Source of the DNA: Marivita geojedonensis
GTDB taxonomy: Bacteria; Pseudomonadota; Alphaproteobacteria; Rhodobacterales; Rhodobacteraceae
Reading direction: 5' to 3'
DNA length: 64,000 nt
Assembly (NCBI RefSeq): GCF_002115805.1
Contig: NZ_JFKC01000001.1
Coordinates: 310,001-374,000, forward strand
A model generated the notes under the pieces. It made no database searches, was not told the origin of the DNA, and was given only the letters and a program-made list of their open reading frames with translations. This document shows, piece after piece, positions 1-9,906 of this stretch; the stretch's first letter is position 1, and each line of letters begins with the position of its first letter. A program made the translations under genes and the position numbers.

Positions 1-3000
1 GGTGAGGAGGCTGAGTTTACGATAAATGGCGCAGCGGACCTCGCCGATGGTGGAGCTGATCTGCAACTCAACCTCGAACGTACCGATGGAAAGCAGTCCG
101 AGATTGCGCTGACGGCAGGCTATGATCCGTCTTCACGCCAGCTTGTTGTTGATCTGAATGCGGAAGAGGCTGCGGGCGGGCTGGCGGCGACGCTGCTCAA
201 AATACCCGGTGCGCCGTCGGTATCTCTGACCGTCCAGGGCGAAGGACTTGTCGATGATTTCGTGGCAGAAATTGCACTGGCAACCAACGGTCAGCCGCGC
301 ATCACCGGGACGGTCGAAATCCTTGCTCCGGCCGAGACCGGCGGATGGGATGCGCGGGTGGACATCACCGGCGATCCTACGCCTCTCGTGACGGAAGAGA
401 TTCGCGAATTTTTCGGCTCCAGCATTGGCCTTCGTGCCCGCGTGGTGCGGGATGCGGCCGGACGCACGGAATTGCCCGAGTTTGATCTGCGTGCCAATAC
501 CCTTCAGATGACCGGGAGTGCGATGGTGTCCGAAGCCGGGTGGCTGGAGGCACTGGATGCCGAGGGACGGATCGTAAATCCGAATGGCGGCCCGGTAGCT
601 TTGCCGTTTGATGGCGGAACGACGCGGGTGCAATCCGTCACCTTTGATGCGGCGCTCGACGGTGTGCTGAGATTCGACGCGCGGATGCAGGAGTTCGAAA
701 GCCCGGAAGCAACGATCCATGACCTGACAATCACCGGGCGCGGCGAGATCGATCAGAAGAGCTTTGCCGCTGACGGTCGTTTCGGACTCGATATCGGTTT
801 TGAGGCCAACGACATCGCGATGACCGATGTTCGGTTGGCCGAGGCCGTCGGGTCCGAACTAAAGGGCGCAGCGCGTGTGGACTACCAGAGCGGCCAGCCC
901 GTTCGTATGACCGGTCTTGAGGTCAATGGCGCGAATTACGGGCTGGACGGAACGGCCACATGGACCTTTGCAGAGGTGATGCCGCTGACGCTGGACCTCA
1001 AGTTGGTAGCCGAAAACATCGTGCGCTTTTCCACACTGGCCGGCCGAGACCTTGCTGGACGCGTAGAGGTCAACGTCGACGGCAAGGTTGGGCCGCTTTC
1101 CGGCATGGCCGACGTGACTGTTGACGGCACAACTCTTGACCTGTCGATAGGTGAAAACGCAGTTGACCGGGTACTCGCGGGCGTCGGGTCGGTGCGACTG
1201 GATGTGCGCCGGGATGAGACCGGGACGACGATTCGAACCGCCCGAGCAGTGACACCGGCAGCGAATCTCGAAGCAGCAGGAAAGATCACCAGCGAGGCGA
1301 CGTCGCTGCGGCTTGACGGGATGATCAGCAATCTGGACCGGGTATATCCCGGTGAGACAAGTGGTTCGGCCCGGATCAACGGGGTGGCGACCCTGACGGG
1401 AACACTGCTGCGGAACCTTGAACTGACGGCCGATCTCTCGAACCAGACAAGACCCGTACGGCTTCCGTTCGCTGGTGGAATGGAGCTTGCCAATGGAACT
1501 GTGCGGATCGCAGCAACCGGCGGTGAGAACGGGCGCTGGGACACAGATATCGATGTGCGCGAGCTTCGATCGCCGCAGATCTCGGCGGCCAATCTGGAAA
1601 TCATTGGCAATGGTGAGCTTCGCCAGACCGATACAGGTGGTTTCGTGTCGGCCGCGGGCGACCTTCGCGTGGACGGAGCCAACCTTCGGCTTGCAGATGC
1701 CCGACTGGCGCAGGCGATCGGACCGAACCCGGTTCTGACCACGAATTTCGACTGGCAGCAGGATGGCGAACGTCTTGCGCTGCAATCCATCCGGCTTGAG
1801 ACCGGAGCCATTGACGCAACCGGTTCGGCAATGGCAACCAGCCTGCTGTCTGATCCGGACGCGCAGTTTGCGCTTTCGCTGGTCGCAGACAGCCTTTCGC
1901 CGCTGGCGGGTCTTGTCGGTCAACCGCTGCGCGGGCGCGCGTCGATTGACGTAAGCGGAACCTACTCGGATGGCGGGACATTCGATGTCAGCGCGAGCGG
2001 TCAGGGCACAGGCTTGGGTATCGGCAACAGCACTGTTGATCCGCTCCTTGCGGGGCTGACGCGGTTCGAATTCAGCGCCAATGGAACCGGTACCGAATTG
2101 GGCGAACTGTCAGCTCAGGTGCAGAACCCGGAGATCAGCGCACGGGTAAGCGGGCCATTGAGCAACCTCGACATTGCCGCACGTCTGGCCAATGTGGGCT
2201 TGATAGCCCCGGATTTTCAGGGCGCTCTGGTTGTCGATGGCACGGTGCAGCAACGTAGCGACGGTTTCGGGGTGGACATCGACCTTGATGGCCCTGGAGG
2301 AACAACACTTGCCGTCGACGGATCGGTTGCCACTGGCGGGACCGCCAATCTAACGATCAACGGTTCAGCCCCCCTTGGACTTGCCAACGTGTTCATCGCG
2401 CCGCGCCGCGTAAACGGACGCGCGGAACTGGACCTGCGCATGTCGGGTCCGCTTGCCCTGTCGAGCCTGTCCGGACGGATCACGCCGGTCGGGGCAGAAC
2501 TGAGCGCGCCGACGCTGGGAATCATCCTCGCCCCGATCAACGGACAAATCCTGATGGATAATGGCGCGACTCAGATCGCGCTGAGCGCGCAGGGCAACAA
2601 TGGTGGATCGGTGGATGTGAACGGGCGGCTTGGCCTGACATCTCTCGACGCCAACATCACAGCCACGCTGAACCGCTTCGGAATCCGAGATGTGGATCTG
2701 TATGACAGCAGCGTGGATGGCACGGTGTCGATCAGCGGCCCAATCGGGCGAAACCTGCTTGTCAGTGGTGATCTTCGGCTGAACGAAACCGAGATTCAGG
2801 TACCATCGTCGGGGATTTCGGCGCTGGGAGACCTCCCGCCCATCCATCATCTTGGGGCCACCCGCCCCGTCATGCGGACGCTCGAGCGGGCCGGCATCGA
2901 GGACACGACCAATACGCAGGTTCAGGCCTCTCGCGGACCATCGACGACCCGGCTCGATCTGTCACTGAGCGCCCCGAGTCAGGTTTTTGTCCGAGGCCGT

Positions 3001-3639
3001 GGGCTTGATGCCGAACTCGGCGGGTCTTTGCGATTGACCGGCCCGACGTCGGACATCATTCCACAGGGCGGGTTCGAGCTCGTGCGAGGGCGGCTCGATA
3101 TCCTGAATCAGCGGTTCACGCTGGACGAGGGACGCATCCAGATGAGCGGAAGCTTCGATCCAGTGCTGCGCTTCGTGGCCGAGACCGAAGCCAATGGGAT
3201 CACCGTGATGATCATCCTTGAAGGTCCGGCTTCGTCACCCGAAATCACCTTTTCGTCCAGCCCGGAGCTTCCGGAAGACGAAGTCCTTGCGCAGCTCCTG
3301 TTCGGGCGCAACCTGTCCAACCTTTCGGCCCTTCAGGCACTGGAACTGGCGAATGCGGTTGCGACCCTGGCGGGCCGCGGTGGCATCGGAATCCTGTCCC
3401 GGCTGCGTGACGGTTTCGGGCTTGACGATCTGGACGTCACCCAGACCGAGGACGGTGGGACTGCGGTCCGTGCAGGGAAATACATCTCGGACAACATCTA
3501 TACCGACGTCGTCGTGGAAAGCGGCGGGCGGACCGAGATCAATCTGAACCTGGATGTGACCTCTGACATCACCGCACGGGGCAGCGTGGACAACACCGGG
3601 AATTCTTCCCTCGGTGTTTTCTTCGAACGCGACTATTGA
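1..3639 (+). CDS. tamB: Translocation and assembly module protein TamB (5' end outside window)
   Basis: The frame is open from base 1, so the gene starts upstream and at least 1212 residues are visible; family members are usually about 1200-1500 residues. The visible part is a long run of beta-rich repeats with short hydrophilic turns, as in the inner-membrane-anchored, periplasm-spanning TamB/DUF490 lipid-transfer proteins. The last 120 residues carry the diagnostic C-terminal DUF490 region, including LPEDEVLAQLLFGRNLS and a terminal beta strand ending GVFFERDY that would contact the outer-membrane partner TamA. TamA itself would lie upstream and is not seen. A GTG at 262 is internal and not a plausible start. 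No frameshift was seen. Confidence 0.93.
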   Translation, partial: GEEAEFTINGAADLADGGADLQLNLERTDGKQSEIALTAGYDPSSRQLVVDLNAEEAAGGLAATLLKIPGAPSVSLTVQGEGLVDDFVAEIALATNGQPRITGTVEILAPAETGGWDARVDITGDPTPLVTEEIREFFGSSIGLRARVVRDAAGRTELPEFDLRANTLQMTGSAMVSEAGWLEALDAEGRIVNPNGGPVALPFDGGTTRVQSVTFDAALDGVLRFDARMQEFESPEATIHDLTITGRGEIDQKSFAADGRFGLDIGFEANDIAMTDVRLAEAVGSELKGAARVDYQSGQPVRMTGLEVNGANYGLDGTATWTFAEVMPLTLDLKLVAENIVRFSTLAGRDLAGRVEVNVDGKVGPLSGMADVTVDGTTLDLSIGENAVDRVLAGVGSVRLDVRRDETGTTIRTARAVTPAANLEAAGKITSEATSLRLDGMISNLDRVYPGETSGSARINGVATLTGTLLRNLELTADLSNQTRPVRLPFAGGMELANGTVRIAATGGENGRWDTDIDVRELRSPQISAANLEIIGNGELRQTDTGGFVSAAGDLRVDGANLRLADARLAQAIGPNPVLTTNFDWQQDGERLALQSIRLETGAIDATGSAMATSLLSDPDAQFALSLVADSLSPLAGLVGQPLRGRASIDVSGTYSDGGTFDVSASGQGTGLGIGNSTVDPLLAGLTRFEFSANGTGTELGELSAQVQNPEISARVSGPLSNLDIAARLANVGLIAPDFQGALVVDGTVQQRSDGFGVDIDLDGPGGTTLAVDGSVATGGTANLTINGSAPLGLANVFIAPRRVNGRAELDLRMSGPLALSSLSGRITPVGAELSAPTLGIILAPINGQILMDNGATQIALSAQGNNGGSVDVNGRLGLTSLDANITATLNRFGIRDVDLYDSSVDGTVSISGPIGRNLLVSGDLRLNETEIQVPSSGISALGDLPPIHHLGATRPVMRTLERAGIEDTTNTQVQASRGPSTTRLDLSLSAPSQVFVRGRGLDAELGGSLRLTGPTSDIIPQGGFELVRGRLDILNQRFTLDEGRIQMSGSFDPVLRFVAETEANGITVMIILEGPASSPEITFSSSPELPEDEVLAQLLFGRNLSNLSALQALELANAVATLAGRGGIGILSRLRDGFGLDDLDVTQTEDGGTAVRAGKYISDNIYTDVVVESGGRTEINLNLDVTSDITARGSVDNTGNSSLGVFFERDY

Positions 3640-3706
3640 CGCGGGACGGAGCAAACGAGCTCTCCATGCATGAGGATATTTCCCGGCAAGGGCGCTGACA
3701 AAGCCC

Positions 3707-3735
3707 TTGCAGACTCAGGAAGCGCTCCGTATATG
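3707..3735 (+). promoter_or_regulatory. Predicted sigma-70 promoter of the rimP-nusA-infB operon
   Basis: TTGCAG at 3707-3712 and TATATG at 3730-3735 are separated by 17 bp. The site lies between the tamB stop and the rimP leader and would start transcription near 3742, about 90 nt before the rimP start. Assigned by eye from consensus similarity. Confidence 0.5.
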
Positions 3736-3741
3736 ACGCAC

Positions 3742-3831
3742 AACAGCGGCGTGCAGGCTCCGGCTCGCACCCACCGGAAAGTTTCAACGGGCCGCGCGCC
3801 CGTTTTTTTGTTTTTGGAGCACAACACGACA
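3742..3831 (+). promoter_or_regulatory. rimP leader with terminator-like hairpin (putative attenuator)
   Basis: The untranslated leader contains a perfect 5-bp stem CGGGC/GCCCG (3788-3792 with 3798-3802), loop CGCGC, followed at once by seven T residues (3803-3809), then a GGAG ribosome-binding site at 3816-3819. This is an intrinsic terminator shape only 22 nt before the first gene of its own operon, so it cannot simply end the tamB transcript. A rimP-leader attenuator class is known from alphaproteobacteria, and position and shape fit it. The controlling ligand or factor is not evident. Confidence 0.6.
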
Positions 3832-4401
3832 ATGTCTGACCTGATCGCAAAAGCCGCGATTGACCGGCGTCTTGCCGAGATCGTTGCCCCGGTGATCGAG
3901 GATCTGGGGTTCGAACTCGTGCGCATCCGGCTGATGAGCGGCAAGAACACGACGCTTCAGATTATGGCGGAACGCCCCGAAGGCGGGATTGAGGTGGATG
4001 ACTGCGCCGAGATCAGCACCGCCGTCAGCGCGACACTGGATGTCGAGGACCCGATCCTTGATGCCTATACACTGGAAGTGTCTTCACCCGGCATCGATCG
4101 CCCGCTGACACGGCTCAAGGATTTCGAGACATTCGAAGGCTATGAGGCGAAGATTGAGACTTCGGAAATGATCGATGGGCGCAAACGCTTCAAGGGCGTT
4201 CTGGCCGGTGTCGAGGGAGACGAGGTTCTGATCAATATCGAGGAAGGCACCGTTGGCCTGAAATTCGACTGGCTGTCGGATGCCAAGCTGGTTCTGACCG
4301 ACGACCTGATCAAGGAAATGCTGAAGGCGCGCAAAGCCCAAGGCCTGGATGAAACGAAATTTGACGACGTGATTGAGGCCGAAGGGCCCGAAGAGGAGTA
4401 A
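3832..4401 (+). CDS. rimP: Ribosome maturation factor RimP
   Basis: This 189-residue cytoplasmic protein is needed for late 30S subunit assembly. The N-terminal alpha/beta domain carries [12 protein letters not shown] and, near residue 80, the family signature [13 protein letters not shown]; an SH3-like C-terminal domain follows (GYEAKIE, then [17 protein letters not shown]). The ATG at 3832 was chosen because it follows a GGAG site by 12 nt and matches the usual RimP N-terminus; an upstream in-frame ATG at 3670 would put the leader hairpin inside the protein. It is the first gene of rimP-nusA-ylxR-infB, and nusA begins 5 nt after its stop. Confidence 0.95.
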   Translation: MSDLIAKAAIDRRLAEIVAPVIEDLGFELVRIRLMSGKNTTLQIMAERPEGGIEVDDCAEISTAVSATLDVEDPILDAYTLEVSSPGIDRPLTRLKDFETFEGYEAKIETSEMIDGRKRFKGVLAGVEGDEVLINIEEGTVGLKFDWLSDAKLVLTDDLIKEMLKARKAQGLDETKFDDVIEAEGPEEE

Positions 4402-4406
4402 GACCG

Positions 4407-6032
4407 ATGGCAATCACATCCGCCAACCAGTTGGAACTGTTGCAGACCGCAGAGGCGGTGGCGCGCGAGAAGATGATCGATCCGTCTCTTGTCGTGGAAG
4501 CGATGGAGGAGAGCCTCGCCCGCGCCGCCAAGAGCCGCTATGGCAGCGAGATGGACATTCGTGTCTCGATCGACCGCAAGACCGGCCGCGCCACCTTTAC
4601 CCGTGTGCGCACCGTGGTCGAGGACGATGAGCTTGAGAATTACCAGGCGGAGATGACCGTCGAGCAGGCGAAGCAGTATATGGACGACCCGAAGGTGGGC
4701 GACACCTTTGTAGAGGAAGTGCCCCCCGTCGAAATGGGCCGGATCGCGGCGCAGTCGGCCAAGCAGGTGATCCTGCAGAAGGTGCGCGAAGCCGAGCGTG
4801 ACCGTCAGTACGAGGAATTCAAGGATCGCGCCGGCACCATCATCAACGGCGTCGTCAAGCGCGAAGAATACGGCAACGTCATCGTCGATGTGGGCCGGGG
4901 CGAAGGCATCCTGCGCCGCAACGAGAAGATCGGCCGCGAAAGCTATCGCAACGGCGACCGCATCCGCTGCTACATCAAGGACGTGCGCCGCGAGACCCGT
5001 GGTCCGCAGATCTTCCTGTCGCGGACCGCGCCCGAGTTCATGGCCGAGCTGTTCAAGATGGAAGTGCCGGAAATCTATGACGGCATCATCGAGATCAAGG
5101 CCGTGGCCCGTGATCCGGGGTCGCGCGCGAAGATCGCCGTGATTTCTTACGACGGTTCGATCGACCCGGTCGGGGCCTGTGTTGGTATGCGCGGCAGCCG
5201 TGTGCAGGCGGTTGTGAACGAGCTTCAGGGCGAAAAGATCGACATCATCCCTTGGAACGAGGACGTTCCGACCTTCCTCGTGAACGCGTTGCAGCCTGCC
5301 GAGGTGAGCAAGGTGGTTCTGGACGAAGATGCAGAGCGTATCGAAGTCGTGGTCCCTGACGAACAGCTGTCGCTGGCGATTGGCCGCCGCGGTCAGAACG
5401 TACGTCTGGCCTCGCAGCTGACCGGCCTCGACATTGACATCATGACCGAGGAAGAAGAATCCGCGCGTCGTCAGAAAGAGTTCGAAGAGCGCACGCAGCT
5501 GTTCATGGACACGCTGGATCTGGACGAGTTCTTTGCCCAGCTTCTGGTGGCCGAAGGCTTCACCAACCTTGAAGAAGTGGCCTATGTCGAGCTGGACGAA
5601 CTGCTGGTCATCGACGGTGTGGATGAAGGCACCGCCGAGGAATTGCAGACCCGTGCCCGCGAATTCCTGGAAGAGCAGGCAAAGAAAGCCCTCGAAAACG
5701 CCCGTGCACTGGGTGCCGAGGACAGCCTGATCGACTTCGAAGGCCTGACACCGCAGATGGTCGAAGTGCTGGCCAAGGATGGCGTCAAGACGCTCGAGGA
5801 TTTCGCGACCTGCGCGGACTGGGAACTGGCCGGCGGCTGGACCACCGTGGACGGCGAACGCATCAAGGACGATGGCTTGCTGGAACCGTTCGACGTGTCA
5901 CTGGAAGAAGCACAGCACCTCGTGATGACGGCGCGTGTTCTTCTGGGCTGGGTCGATCCGACAGAGCTTGAGGCCGAAGAAGAAGACGGCGAAGACGACG
6001 ATCTTGAAGGCGTCGAAGAAGAGCAGGTCTGA
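4407..6032 (+). CDS. nusA: Transcription termination/antitermination factor NusA
   Basis: This 541-residue RNA polymerase-binding factor acts in pausing, termination and antitermination. Domains in order: the N-terminal RNAP-binding domain (about 1-125), an S1 RNA-binding domain (about 133-200, around [16 protein letters not shown]), two KH domains (about 230-345, including [16 protein letters not shown] and [18 protein letters not shown]), then two acidic helix-hairpin-helix repeats (about 360-510) and a very acidic tail. The C-terminal repeats are typical of proteobacterial NusA and bind the RNAP alpha C-terminal domain or N protein. Length and order are normal. It sits second in the operon, 5 nt after rimP. 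Confidence 0.97.
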   Translation: MAITSANQLELLQTAEAVAREKMIDPSLVVEAMEESLARAAKSRYGSEMDIRVSIDRKTGRATFTRVRTVVEDDELENYQAEMTVEQAKQYMDDPKVGDTFVEEVPPVEMGRIAAQSAKQVILQKVREAERDRQYEEFKDRAGTIINGVVKREEYGNVIVDVGRGEGILRRNEKIGRESYRNGDRIRCYIKDVRRETRGPQIFLSRTAPEFMAELFKMEVPEIYDGIIEIKAVARDPGSRAKIAVISYDGSIDPVGACVGMRGSRVQAVVNELQGEKIDIIPWNEDVPTFLVNALQPAEVSKVVLDEDAERIEVVVPDEQLSLAIGRRGQNVRLASQLTGLDIDIMTEEEESARRQKEFEERTQLFMDTLDLDEFFAQLLVAEGFTNLEEVAYVELDELLVIDGVDEGTAEELQTRAREFLEEQAKKALENARALGAEDSLIDFEGLTPQMVEVLAKDGVKTLEDFATCADWELAGGWTTVDGERIKDDGLLEPFDVSLEEAQHLVMTARVLLGWVDPTELEAEEEDGEDDDLEGVEEEQV

Positions 6033-6062
6033 CCTGCGACCGGACTAAGGGTGACGACAGTC

Positions 6063-6710
6063 GTGACACGCGGCGGAAAACACAAGGACCGGGAAAGCGG
6101 GCCCGAGCGCAAGTGTATTGCGACAGGTGAGGTGCGCCCAACGGCCCGGCTGATCCGCTTTGTCGTCGGGCCCGATGCACAACTCGTTCCCGATCTTGCA
6201 GGTAAACTGCCGGGTCGGGGTCTCTGGGTGAGTGCCGATCGGGCATCCCTTGAAAAAGCGCTGAAAAAGAACATGTTTCAGCGTGCGGCACGCAGCGAAT
6301 TGAAGGTCTCAGACAGCCTAGTGAGCGACGTTGAGCAGCAGCTTGCACGCCGTGTCATCGATCTGATAAGCCTCAGCCGGAAATCCGGTGTGGCTGTGTC
6401 CGGCTATGAAAAGGTCAAGGACGTTCTGTCCAAGGAGACCGCCGAGGTCCTGCTTCAGGCCGAAGACGGATCAAGCCGGGGTAAATCGAAACTCAGCACG
6501 CCGCATTATGGCCATTACATTGGCTGGCTGACGGCAGATGAGCTTGGAATGGCCTTTGGGCGACAAACTGTGATACATGCCGCGCTTGGCGCTGGCGGAC
6601 TCACGCAACGTGTTGTAGAGGAAGCCCAAAGATTGAAGGGCTTTCGCATCGGGACGTCTGATGCAAAGACAGCGGCAGGGGCTGCTGGGAAGGAAAAAAG
6701 AGCTAAATGA
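6063..6710 (+). CDS. YlxR-family (DUF448) RNA-binding protein with L7Ae-like domain
   Basis: This 215-residue two-domain protein is found between nusA and infB in alphaproteobacteria. The N-terminal YlxR/DUF448 domain shows [12 protein letters not shown] and the characteristic GRGLWVS, with the basic cleft expected for RNA binding. The second half (from about [15 protein letters not shown]) resembles L7Ae/L30e-type RNA-binding proteins, and the tail is Lys/Ala rich. I prefer the GTG at 6063, spaced 12 nt from a TAAGG motif. A GTG at 6051 directly abuts that motif and would add four residues. The stop overlaps the infB start as ATGA, implying translational coupling. The molecular role is not settled. 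Confidence 0.85.
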   Translation: MTRGGKHKDRESGPERKCIATGEVRPTARLIRFVVGPDAQLVPDLAGKLPGRGLWVSADRASLEKALKKNMFQRAARSELKVSDSLVSDVEQQLARRVIDLISLSRKSGVAVSGYEKVKDVLSKETAEVLLQAEDGSSRGKSKLSTPHYGHYIGWLTADELGMAFGRQTVIHAALGAGGLTQRVVEEAQRLKGFRIGTSDAKTAAGAAGKEKRAK

Positions 6711-9196
6711 GCGATAACGACGGCAAAAAGACTTTGGGTTTGCGCGGCGGCCCCCGGTCGGGGAACGTGAAGCAGAGCTTCAGCCATGGGCGCACCAAGA
6801 ACGTCGTGGTGGAGACCAAGCGCAAGCGCGTGGTGGTGCCAAAGCCCGGCGCGTCCAAACCGACTGCAGGTGGGTCCACCGGTGGCGCAGCGGTCGGCGG
6901 CTCCGGCAGCAAACGCCCCGCAGGCATTTCAGATGCAGAGATGGAACGCCGCCTGAAGGCCCTTCAGGCAGCGAAAGCCCGCGAAAGCGAGGAAGCCGCG
7001 CAGCGTGAGGCCGAAGAAAAGGCACGCGCTGAAGAGCGCGAGCGGATGCGTGCAGAGAAAGAGGCCAAAGAGCGCGAACAGCGCGAGGCCGAAGAGCGCG
7101 CCCGAAAGAAAGCCGAAGAAGAAGAGCGTAAGGCACGCGAGGCTGCCGAAGCGGCCAAGCAAGCTGCTGCCGCACCGGCGGAACAGCCGGCGGCACGGCA
7201 ACCTGCGGGCGGTGCGAAGCAATCGCAGCCCGCCGCGCCCCGCAAAGCCGAGCGCGAACGGGAGGAACGCGGTCGCCGCAAAGGCGATGATGGCGGTCGC
7301 CGGTCCGGCAAGCTGACGCTGAACCAGGCGCTGGGCGGCGAAGGCGGACGTCAGAAGTCCATGGCCGCGATGAAGCGCAAGCAGGAACGTGCCCGCCAGA
7401 AGGCAATGGGTGGCAACCAGCCGCGTGAAAAGATCGTTCGCGACGTGCAGCTGCCCGAAGCGATTACTGTCGCCGAACTGGCCAACCGTATGGCAGAGCG
7501 CGTGGGCGACGTGGTGAAGGCGCTGATGACGAACGGGATCATGGCGACCCAGAACCAGACGATCGACGCCGACACGGCGGAACTGATCATCGAAGAGTTC
7601 GGCCACAACGTGACCCGCGTTTCCGACGCAGACGTGGAAGACGTGATCAAAGAGGTCGAAGACAAACCTGAAGACCTGCAGCCGCGCCCTCCGGTCATCA
7701 CCATCATGGGCCACGTTGACCACGGCAAGACATCGCTGCTCGACGCGATCCGTGACACCAACGTGACTTCCGGCGAAGCCGGTGGGATTACCCAGCACAT
7801 CGGTGCATATCAGGTCACGACGAAAGACGGCGCGGTTCTGTCCTTCCTGGACACACCGGGCCACGCGGCGTTTACCTCGATGCGGTCTCGCGGTGCACAG
7901 GTGACGGATATCGTCGTGCTCGTTGTCGCTGCCGATGATGCTGTGATGCCGCAGACTGTCGAAGCCATCAACCACGCCAAGGCGGCGAAGGTGCCGATGA
8001 TCGTCGCGATCAACAAGATCGACAAGCCGGAAGCGAACCCGACAAAGGTGCGCACCGACCTTCTGCAGCACGAAGTGATCGTGGAGCAGATGTCCGGTGA
8101 CGTTCAGGATGTCGAGGTGTCTGCGACCACCGGTCAGGGGCTTGATGAGCTTCTCGAAGCCATCGCGCTGCAGGCAGAAATCCTCGAACTCAAAGCGAAC
8201 CCGGATCGGGCGGCTCAGGGTGCGGTGATCGAAGCACAGCTGGATGTGGGCCGAGGCCCGGTGGCGACAGTGCTTGTTCAGAATGGCACATTGCGTCAGG
8301 GCGATATCTTCGTTGTGGGTGAGCAGTACGGTAAGGTGCGTGCGCTGATCAACGACAAGGGCGAGCGCGTCAAAGAAGCCGGTCCGTCCGTACCTGTCGA
8401 GGTTCTTGGCCTGAACGGCACACCCGAAGCGGGTGACGTGCTGAACGTGACCGAGACCGAAGCGCAGGCGCGCGAGATTGCTGAATACCGCGCCAACGTC
8501 GCCAAGGAAAAGCGCGCGGCCGCAGGTGCAGCGACAACGCTCGAACAACTGATGCAGAAGGCAAAAGAAGACGAGAATGTCTCGGAGCTTCCGATCCTCG
8601 TCAAAGCAGACGTGCAGGGTTCAGCCGAAGCCATCGTCCAGGCGATGGAGAAGATCGGCAACGAAGAAGTGCGTGTTCGGGTTCTTCACTCCGGCGTGGG
8701 CGCGATCACCGAAACCGATATCGGCCTTGCAGAAGCATCCGGTGCGCCGGTGTTCGGCTTCAACGTACGTGCCAATGCGTCGGCGCGGAACACGGCCAAC
8801 CAGAAGGGCGTGGAGATCCGATACTACAGCGTGATCTACGACCTTGTGGACGACGTAAAGGCGGCCGCCTCCGGCCTGCTCAGCGCCGAAATCAAGGAGA
8901 CGTTCATCGGCTATGCCGAGATCAAGGAAGTCTTCAAGGTATCGAACGTTGGCAAGGTTGCCGGCTGTCTGGTTACCGAAGGCGTTGCCCGCCGCAGTGC
9001 CGGTGTGCGCCTGCTGCGTGATAACGTGGTGATCCACGAAGGCACGCTCAAGACACTGAAACGCTTCAAGGACGAAGTTTCGGAAGTCCAGTCGGGCCAG
9101 GAATGCGGTATGGCATTCGAGAACTACGACGATATTCGCCCAGGCGACGTCATCGAGATTTTCGAGCGTCAGGAAGTCGAGCGCACGCTGGACTGA
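6707..9196 (+). CDS. infB: Translation initiation factor IF-2
   Basis: This 829-residue GTPase places initiator tRNA on the 30S subunit. Residues about 70-240 are a highly charged Glu/Arg/Ala helical linker with low-complexity coiled-coil character. An IF2_N domain follows (about 248-310), then the G domain: G1 GHVDHGKT (335-342), G3 DTPGHAAF (382-389), G4 NKID (436-439). Domains II-IV follow, ending in the fMet-tRNA binding C2 barrel. The start overlaps the upstream gene by 4 nt. It ends at a strong terminator, so the rbfA and truB genes that often follow infB are not in this operon. Confidence 0.98.
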   Translation: MSDNDGKKTLGLRGGPRSGNVKQSFSHGRTKNVVVETKRKRVVVPKPGASKPTAGGSTGGAAVGGSGSKRPAGISDAEMERRLKALQAAKARESEEAAQREAEEKARAEERERMRAEKEAKEREQREAEERARKKAEEEERKAREAAEAAKQAAAAPAEQPAARQPAGGAKQSQPAAPRKAEREREERGRRKGDDGGRRSGKLTLNQALGGEGGRQKSMAAMKRKQERARQKAMGGNQPREKIVRDVQLPEAITVAELANRMAERVGDVVKALMTNGIMATQNQTIDADTAELIIEEFGHNVTRVSDADVEDVIKEVEDKPEDLQPRPPVITIMGHVDHGKTSLLDAIRDTNVTSGEAGGITQHIGAYQVTTKDGAVLSFLDTPGHAAFTSMRSRGAQVTDIVVLVVAADDAVMPQTVEAINHAKAAKVPMIVAINKIDKPEANPTKVRTDLLQHEVIVEQMSGDVQDVEVSATTGQGLDELLEAIALQAEILELKANPDRAAQGAVIEAQLDVGRGPVATVLVQNGTLRQGDIFVVGEQYGKVRALINDKGERVKEAGPSVPVEVLGLNGTPEAGDVLNVTETEAQAREIAEYRANVAKEKRAAAGAATTLEQLMQKAKEDENVSELPILVKADVQGSAEAIVQAMEKIGNEEVRVRVLHSGVGAITETDIGLAEASGAPVFGFNVRANASARNTANQKGVEIRYYSVIYDLVDDVKAAASGLLSAEIKETFIGYAEIKEVFKVSNVGKVAGCLVTEGVARRSAGVRLLRDNVVIHEGTLKTLKRFKDEVSEVQSGQECGMAFENYDDIRPGDVIEIFERQEVERTLD

Positions 9197-9219
9197 TCCA
9201 GGGATATTCCCAAAAAGAA

Positions 9220-9250
9220 AAGGGCAGCGGTGACGCTGCCCTTTTTCTTT
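9220..9250 (+). terminator. Intrinsic terminator of the rimP-nusA-infB operon
   Basis: A perfect 10-bp stem AAGGGCAGCG/CGCTGCCCTT (9220-9229 with 9234-9243) has loop GTGA and is followed by a T-rich run. It begins 23 nt after the infB stop. Confidence 0.9.
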
Positions 9251-9266
9251 TCTGTCCCCAAAATTG

Positions 9267-9401
9267 CTATGCGGATTTCAGGACAGGCAAGCCGGTGAAG
9301 ATGCGGTTTCCGACGCGCACAGAGATCCGGCCGTCAGGCAGGGTTTTCTCCAAAATCCCCTGAACCGATATGCAACTACCGATGATTATAGTCTTCAACA
9401 C
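9267..9401 (-). CDS. Small conserved-looking protein of 44 residues, function unknown
   Basis: A short frame runs from a GTG at 9401 to TAG at 9267-9269. The protein opens MLKTIIIGSCISVQG and contains a compact pattern, LPDGRISVRVGNRIFTGLPV, ending LKSA. A GGGGGAG ribosome-binding site lies about 7 nt before the GTG, which is the main reason to call it a gene; the adjacent TTG codon is an alternative start. It lies alone between the infB terminator and mutT. The sequence looks like a small beta-rich protein. I have an unverified impression that similar short proteins occur in other Rhodobacteraceae. No function can be assigned. Confidence 0.65.
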   Translation of the reverse strand: MLKTIIIGSCISVQGILEKTLPDGRISVRVGNRIFTGLPVLKSA

Positions 9402-9507
9402 GCCAAATCTCCCCCAAGTTTTGACAATTTGTAGGTAGAATGCGGCACGCCACTTGGCTAGAAAAAACAGCGGAACCAAGCCACATTTCGACGAAAGGGG
9501 AGGCTTT

Positions 9508-9906
9508 TTAAAGCCAATCACGAAGAATCGGGATCAGAGGAATGTCCGCGGGAGGCATTGGATAGTCCCGGAGTTGATTGGCCCGAACCCATTTGAGCGC
9601 CTGTCCCTCTTTTGATTCGGGGGTGCCGTTCCACTTTCGGCAGGCAAAGAGCGGCATCAGCAGGTGGAATTTATCGTAGCTGTGCGAGGCGAAGGTGAGC
9701 GGGGCAAGGCAGCTTTGCCAGGTGTCGATGCCCAGTTCTTCGTGCAGTTCGCGGATCAACGCCTCTTCCGGTGTCTCACCCGGCTCGACCTTGCCGCCCG
9801 GGAATTCCCAAAGGCCCGCCATCGACTTGCCCTCGGGGCGTTGCGCCAGAAGGATGCGCCCATCGGGGTCGATGAGCGCAACTGCGGAAACAAGAACGAC
9901 GGTCAC
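9508..9906 (-). CDS. mutT: MutT/NUDIX pyrophosphohydrolase (8-oxo-dGTP diphosphatase type)
   Basis: This 132-residue NUDIX hydrolase likely removes 8-oxo-dGTP from the nucleotide pool. The complete NUDIX box G-x5-E-x7-R-E-U-x-E-E-x-G-U runs from Gly38 to Ile60 (REL HEE LGI at its end). The early segment LLAQRPEGKSMAGLWEFPGG is the usual MutT fold entry. The start is taken as GTG at 9906, overlapping the argJ stop as GTGA; longer frames upstream would run into argJ and have no ribosome-binding site. Gene order argJ-mutT is consistent with one transcript from the parvulin gene. Confidence 0.92.
   Translation of the reverse strand: MTVVLVSAVALIDPDGRILLAQRPEGKSMAGLWEFPGGKVEPGETPEEALIRELHEELGIDTWQSCLAPLTFASHSYDKFHLLMPLFACRKWNGTPESKEGQALKWVRANQLRDYPMPPADIPLIPILRDWL

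Noticed and set aside
6929-8548. 539-codon minus-strand frame inside infB
   Set aside because: The complement of infB; composition is shadow-like (His/Leu/Arg runs) and no start site is convincing.
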